The notes under the pieces are model-generated. The model made no database searches and had not been told where the DNA came from. It was given only the letters and a program-made list of their open reading frames with translations. A DNA stretch of 64,000 bases from JADJXV01 sp046328995 (lineage in GTDB: Bacteria; Bacteroidota; Ignavibacteria; Kapaibacteriales; UBA961), in the NCBI GenBank assembly GCA_046328995.1, contig JAXLVN010000002.1, positions 1,116,001 through 1,180,000 on the forward strand. The letters run 5' to 3'. Below, piece after piece: positions 61,008 through 64,000 of this stretch. A program made the translations under genes and the position numbers. How positions within the stretch are numbered: position 1 is the stretch's first letter; every line of letters begins with the position of its first letter.

Positions 61008-62198
61008 TTAGTTATCTAATGCCTGAACGCCGGGAAGCACTTTGCCTTCCAAGAATTCAAGCGATGCACCGCCACCGGTGGAAACATGGGTAACTTCTTT
61101 TTCTAAATGGAATTGCGTAATAGCTGCTGCCGAATCACCACCGCCGATAATTGTCGTAGCGCCGGTCTGTGTCGCTGCTACTAAAGCATCTGCCACAGCT
61201 CGCGTACCATGTGCGAAATTCGGCATTTCAAAGACACCCATCGGGCCATTCCATACTACTGTTTTAGCTGAGGTAATTTCTTGCATAAAAAGTGCTTGCG
61301 TCGATGAGCCGATATCCATCCCCATCCACTCTTCACCAATAGCTTCGACTGCCACATTCTTGCGCAATGCATCATTAGAAAAAGAATCGGCGACGACAGT
61401 GTCAATCGGTAGCAAGAGCTTGACTCCACGCGATGCGGCTTCGGCGATTAATTCACCGGCGAGCGCGATACGGTCGTGTTCGACGAGACTTTTGCCGACT
61501 TCGAGTCCCATTGCCTTGTAAAACGTGAACATCATTCCACCGCCAATGAGAATTGCATCGCATTTCGGTAGGAGCTGACGGATAACGTCAATTTTACCGG
61601 AAACCTTTGAGCCGCCGAGAATTGCGACGAACGGACGCTCAGGGTGTGCGAGCGCTGTGCCTAAGTATTGGAGTTCTTTCTGCATCAAAAATCCCGCTGC
61701 TTTCTCGCGAATAAAATGCGTCACACCTTCCGTCGAAGCATGAGCGCGGTGAGCGGTGCCAAAGGCGTCATTGACATAGACATCGCCAAGAGAGGCGAGT
61801 TTTTGAGCAAACGCCGGGTCATTGGCTTCTTCTTCAGCATAAAAGCGGAGATTTTCGAGGAGAATCACGTCGCCTGCGGCTGCATCGCGAACAATATTTG
61901 CCGCTTCATCGCCGATACAATCCTTTGCAAAATAAACCGGTTGGCTTAATAAATCAGCTAAATGTTCTGCTACCGGAGCAAGGGAATATTTCGGATTGAC
62001 TTTCCCTTTCGGGCGCCCGAGGTGGGACATCAAAATCGCGATACCGCCATGAGCTATAATGTACTTAATGGTAGGGAGCGACTCGACAATACGCGTGTCG
62101 TCGGTTATCGAAGAATTTTCGTCAAGGGGCACATTGAAGTCCACACGCACCAAAATACGGCGTCCTTGAAGAGTAATATGAGAAAGCGATTGTACCAT
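61008..62198 (-). CDS. pgk: Phosphoglycerate kinase
   Basis: 396 residues, standard length. Motifs: GRRILVRVDFNVPLDENSSITDDTRI, MSHLGRPKGKVNPKYSLAPVA, LLENLRFYAEEEANDPAFA, VYVNDAFGTAHRAHAST, ILGGSKVSGKIDVI, VWNGPMGVFEMPNFAHGTRAVADAL and IGGGDSAAAITQF, with THVSTGGGASLEFLEGK near the end. Full-length and apparently active; it makes ATP from 1,3-bisphosphoglycerate in glycolysis. Lies between glmS (43 bp upstream) and the rhomboid gene (27 bp downstream). Confidence 0.97.
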   Translation of the reverse strand: MVQSLSHITLQGRRILVRVDFNVPLDENSSITDDTRIVESLPTIKYIIAHGGIAILMSHLGRPKGKVNPKYSLAPVAEHLADLLSQPVYFAKDCIGDEAANIVRDAAAGDVILLENLRFYAEEEANDPAFAQKLASLGDVYVNDAFGTAHRAHASTEGVTHFIREKAAGFLMQKELQYLGTALAHPERPFVAILGGSKVSGKIDVIRQLLPKCDAILIGGGMMFTFYKAMGLEVGKSLVEHDRIALAGELIAEAASRGVKLLLPIDTVVADSFSNDALRKNVAVEAIGEEWMGMDIGSSTQALFMQEITSAKTVVWNGPMGVFEMPNFAHGTRAVADALVAATQTGATTIIGGGDSAAAITQFHLEKEVTHVSTGGGASLEFLEGKVLPGVQALDN

Positions 62199-62241
62199 AC
62201 GAGTAAAGATTAACTGTTGAACTTATCGAGTGCCGACGAGA

Positions 62242-64000
62242 TTATTCGACTGTCACACTCTTGGCTAAATTACGTGGCATATCCACATTACACCCACGCT
62301 CGACTGCCGTGTAATAGGCGAGGAGCTGAAGAGGAATGACCGAGAGCACAGGCATCAGCATCGGCAATGTATTCGGAATATAAATCACATGGTTAGCGAC
62401 TTTTCCGATATGCGAGTCACCCTCGGAGGCGATGGCAATGACCTTACCTTTGCGGGCGCGGACCTCTTCGATACCGGAGAGCACTTTGTCGTAAATTTCA
62501 TCTTTAGTCGCGATGAACACGACCGGCATATTCTCGTCGATAAGAGCGATTGGACCATGTTTCATCTCGGCTGCCGGATAACCTTCAGCATGAATATAAC
62601 TGATTTCTTTTAATTTCAGGGCACCTTCGAGGGCAACCGGGAAATTATATCCGCGTCCGAGATAGAGAAAGTTCTGTGCATTCGAGTATTCTTTGGCGAT
62701 TTCCCGTACTTGCTCGGCATGCTCGAGGATGTATTGAATTTTTTCGGGGATGGCAGTCAGTGCTTCGGCAATGCGCTTACCTTCGACGCTCGACACATTG
62801 CGCGTTCTGCCTAAGTATAATGCAAGTAAAGATAATACAGCTAATTGCGATGTAAATGCCTTGGTCGAAGCCACACCGATTTCGGGTCCGGCATGCGAGT
62901 AAATTCCGGCATCGGTTTCTCTCGCGATCGAACTCCCGACAACATTGACGATGCCGAGGACGGTTGCGCCCTTGAGCTTGGCTTCGCGGAGTGCGGCAAG
63001 CGTATCGGCTGTTTCGCCGGACTGAGAAATGGCAATAATCACATCATCAGGATAAATAATCGGCGAGCGGTAGCGAAATTCTGAGGCATATTCGACTTCA
63101 ACGGGGATTTGTGCGAGGCGTTCGATCATGTATTCGCCAACGAGCGCCGAATGCCACGATGTGCCGCAAGCGAGGAAGATAATCCGGCGTGCATTACGAA
63201 GCTTATCGGCTACATTACGCAGGCCGCCGAGCTTCACATTGCCTTCTTCGATGAGGAGGCGTCCGCGCATTGCGTCACGGAAGGTCGAGGGCTGCTCGTA
63301 GATTTCCTTGAGCATGAAATGTTCGTAATTACCCTTTTGGATACTTTGCAAGTCGAATTCAATTTCATGAATTTCACCGGTCGTCGTTTCATTGGCGATA
63401 GTTTTGGTCGTGTAGCTGTCACGGTGAATCACCGCCATCTCATTGTCTGATAAGTAAATTACCTGTCTTGTGTGCTCGATAATTGCCGATGCATCCGAGG
63501 CGATGATATATTCATTGTCACCGATACCGAGTACAATCGGGCTCCCGCGTCGTGCGGCGATGAGAGTGTCCGGCTCATGAGTAGAAATGACAACAATTCC
63601 GAAAGTGCCGTCAATTTCGTTAAGCGCAAGCCGTACGCTGAGCTCGAGATCTTTTGTGCGTTTATAGATATCACCGATGAATACGGCGAGTACTTCGGAG
63701 TCGGTGTCAGATTTGAAACTATAGCCGTCGGAGAGGAGTTTTTTCTTGATGGCGAGGTAATTTTCGATAATTCCGTTGTGGATGAGGGCGATAGAACCTG
63801 ACGCGTCGGTATGAGGGTGGGCATTGATATCATTTGGTTCGCCGTGGGTAGCCCAGCGCGTGTGTCCGATACCGATGGTCGAGTGCAGCTTCGCATGACT
63901 GATTATTTTTTCGAGGTCTGCGACCTTACCGGCACGTTTTGAAATTTCGAGGGAGCCATACTCTATTGTGGCGATTCCGGCTGAATCATACCCGCGGTAT
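62242..64000 (-). CDS. glmS: Glutamine--fructose-6-phosphate aminotransferase (GlmS), 5' end outside window
   Basis: The window holds about 585 codons; the first 30-odd residues, with the catalytic Cys, lie beyond 64000. The glutaminase domain is seen from YRGYDSAGIATIEYG, then GIGHTRWATHGEPNDINAHPH and LIHNGIIENYLAIKKKLL. Two SIS domains follow (IIFLACGTSWHSALVGEYMIE, VIIAISQSGETADTLAAL; then FLYLGRGYNFPVALEGALKLKEISYIHAEG). The C-terminal tail PRNLAKSVTVE is canonical. It forms glucosamine-6-phosphate, the entry to peptidoglycan and lipid A. An internal ATG near 63438 is not the start; the open frame continues unbroken to the edge. Confidence 0.95.
   Translation of the reverse strand, partial: YRGYDSAGIATIEYGSLEISKRAGKVADLEKIISHAKLHSTIGIGHTRWATHGEPNDINAHPHTDASGSIALIHNGIIENYLAIKKKLLSDGYSFKSDTDSEVLAVFIGDIYKRTKDLELSVRLALNEIDGTFGIVVISTHEPDTLIAARRGSPIVLGIGDNEYIIASDASAIIEHTRQVIYLSDNEMAVIHRDSYTTKTIANETTTGEIHEIEFDLQSIQKGNYEHFMLKEIYEQPSTFRDAMRGRLLIEEGNVKLGGLRNVADKLRNARRIIFLACGTSWHSALVGEYMIERLAQIPVEVEYASEFRYRSPIIYPDDVIIAISQSGETADTLAALREAKLKGATVLGIVNVVGSSIARETDAGIYSHAGPEIGVASTKAFTSQLAVLSLLALYLGRTRNVSSVEGKRIAEALTAIPEKIQYILEHAEQVREIAKEYSNAQNFLYLGRGYNFPVALEGALKLKEISYIHAEGYPAAEMKHGPIALIDENMPVVFIATKDEIYDKVLSGIEEVRARKGKVIAIASEGDSHIGKVANHVIYIPNTLPMLMPVLSVIPLQLLAYYTAVERGCNVDMPRNLAKSVTVE

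Noticed and set aside
63438..63438. Start of an independent SIS-domain protein at this ATG
   Set aside because: The frame continues upstream to the window edge with a complete glutaminase domain, so it is the interior of glmS.

Overview
The window looks like a chromosomal segment of a Gram-negative bacterium of the Bacteroidota/Chlorobiota superphylum. The main evidence is a SusC/SusD pair, at least seven secreted proteins ending in a type IX secretion (T9SS) sorting domain (NP-x(2)-G/D followed by a beta-rich tail ending in K or R), a DUF1800/DUF1501 pair and TPR-linked cytosolic histidine kinases. IspG is the short 380-residue form, not the long insert-bearing form usual in classical Bacteroidota and Chlorobi. 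This fits a side lineage such as Kapaibacteriota or Ignavibacteria relatives; that placement is inference.

Layout. 1-8.7 kb (minus strand): the first 862 codons of a VCBS/ASPIC-UnbV surface protein (open at the window edge, signal peptide present), two thioredoxin-fold periplasmic proteins, then SusD and SusC. 8.8-14 kb: two tandem paralogous TPR histidine kinases without a response regulator, a divergent UmuD-like S24 protein and a lipoprotein. 14-27.4 kb: a visibly A/T-richer island of T9SS cargo and lipoprotein genes, all on the minus strand. Its intergenic spaces are packed with repeats: three 51-bp-period hairpin arrays, a 28-bp palindrome in four copies, a 176-bp duplicated element, a 21/22-bp minisatellite and several hairpin families. 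27.4-38.7 kb: an Idh/MocA oxidoreductase, an Omp28-type T9SS protein, an AlkD-like glycosylase, a DUF4197 protein, a SUI1/YciH factor, an S9-type hydrolase, the DUF1800/DUF1501 pair and a lipoprotein. 38.8-47.2 kb: tRNA-Ser(UGA), an apparent four-gene minus-strand operon (NTF2-like, GAF plus degenerate GGDEF, uppP, ACMSD-like decarboxylase), TerC, agmatinase and an M28 peptidase. 47.2-48.6 kb: an A/T-rich gap between convergent genes. 48.6-58.3 kb: small accessory genes (DUF2167, TPR, DUF6265-YCII fusion, zinc-ribbon, DUF4304) and murD, sixA, a kinase-less PASTA protein, a barrel protein and an orphan HicB. 58.4-64 kb: housekeeping genes ispG, rhomboid protease, pgk and the 3' part of glmS, all minus, with pgk, rhomboid and glmS closely spaced.

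Metabolically, the housekeeping genes cover peptidoglycan and lipid-carrier supply (glmS, murD, uppP), isoprenoids (ispG) and glycolysis (pgk). The accessory genes mostly concern the cell surface: SusCD uptake, T9SS export and lipoproteins. The most unusual content is non-coding. Several structurally conserved hairpin families sit in almost every gap of the T9SS cargo island, and a pair of near-identical 33-bp hairpin repeats brackets a single small gene at 51.8-52.1 kb.
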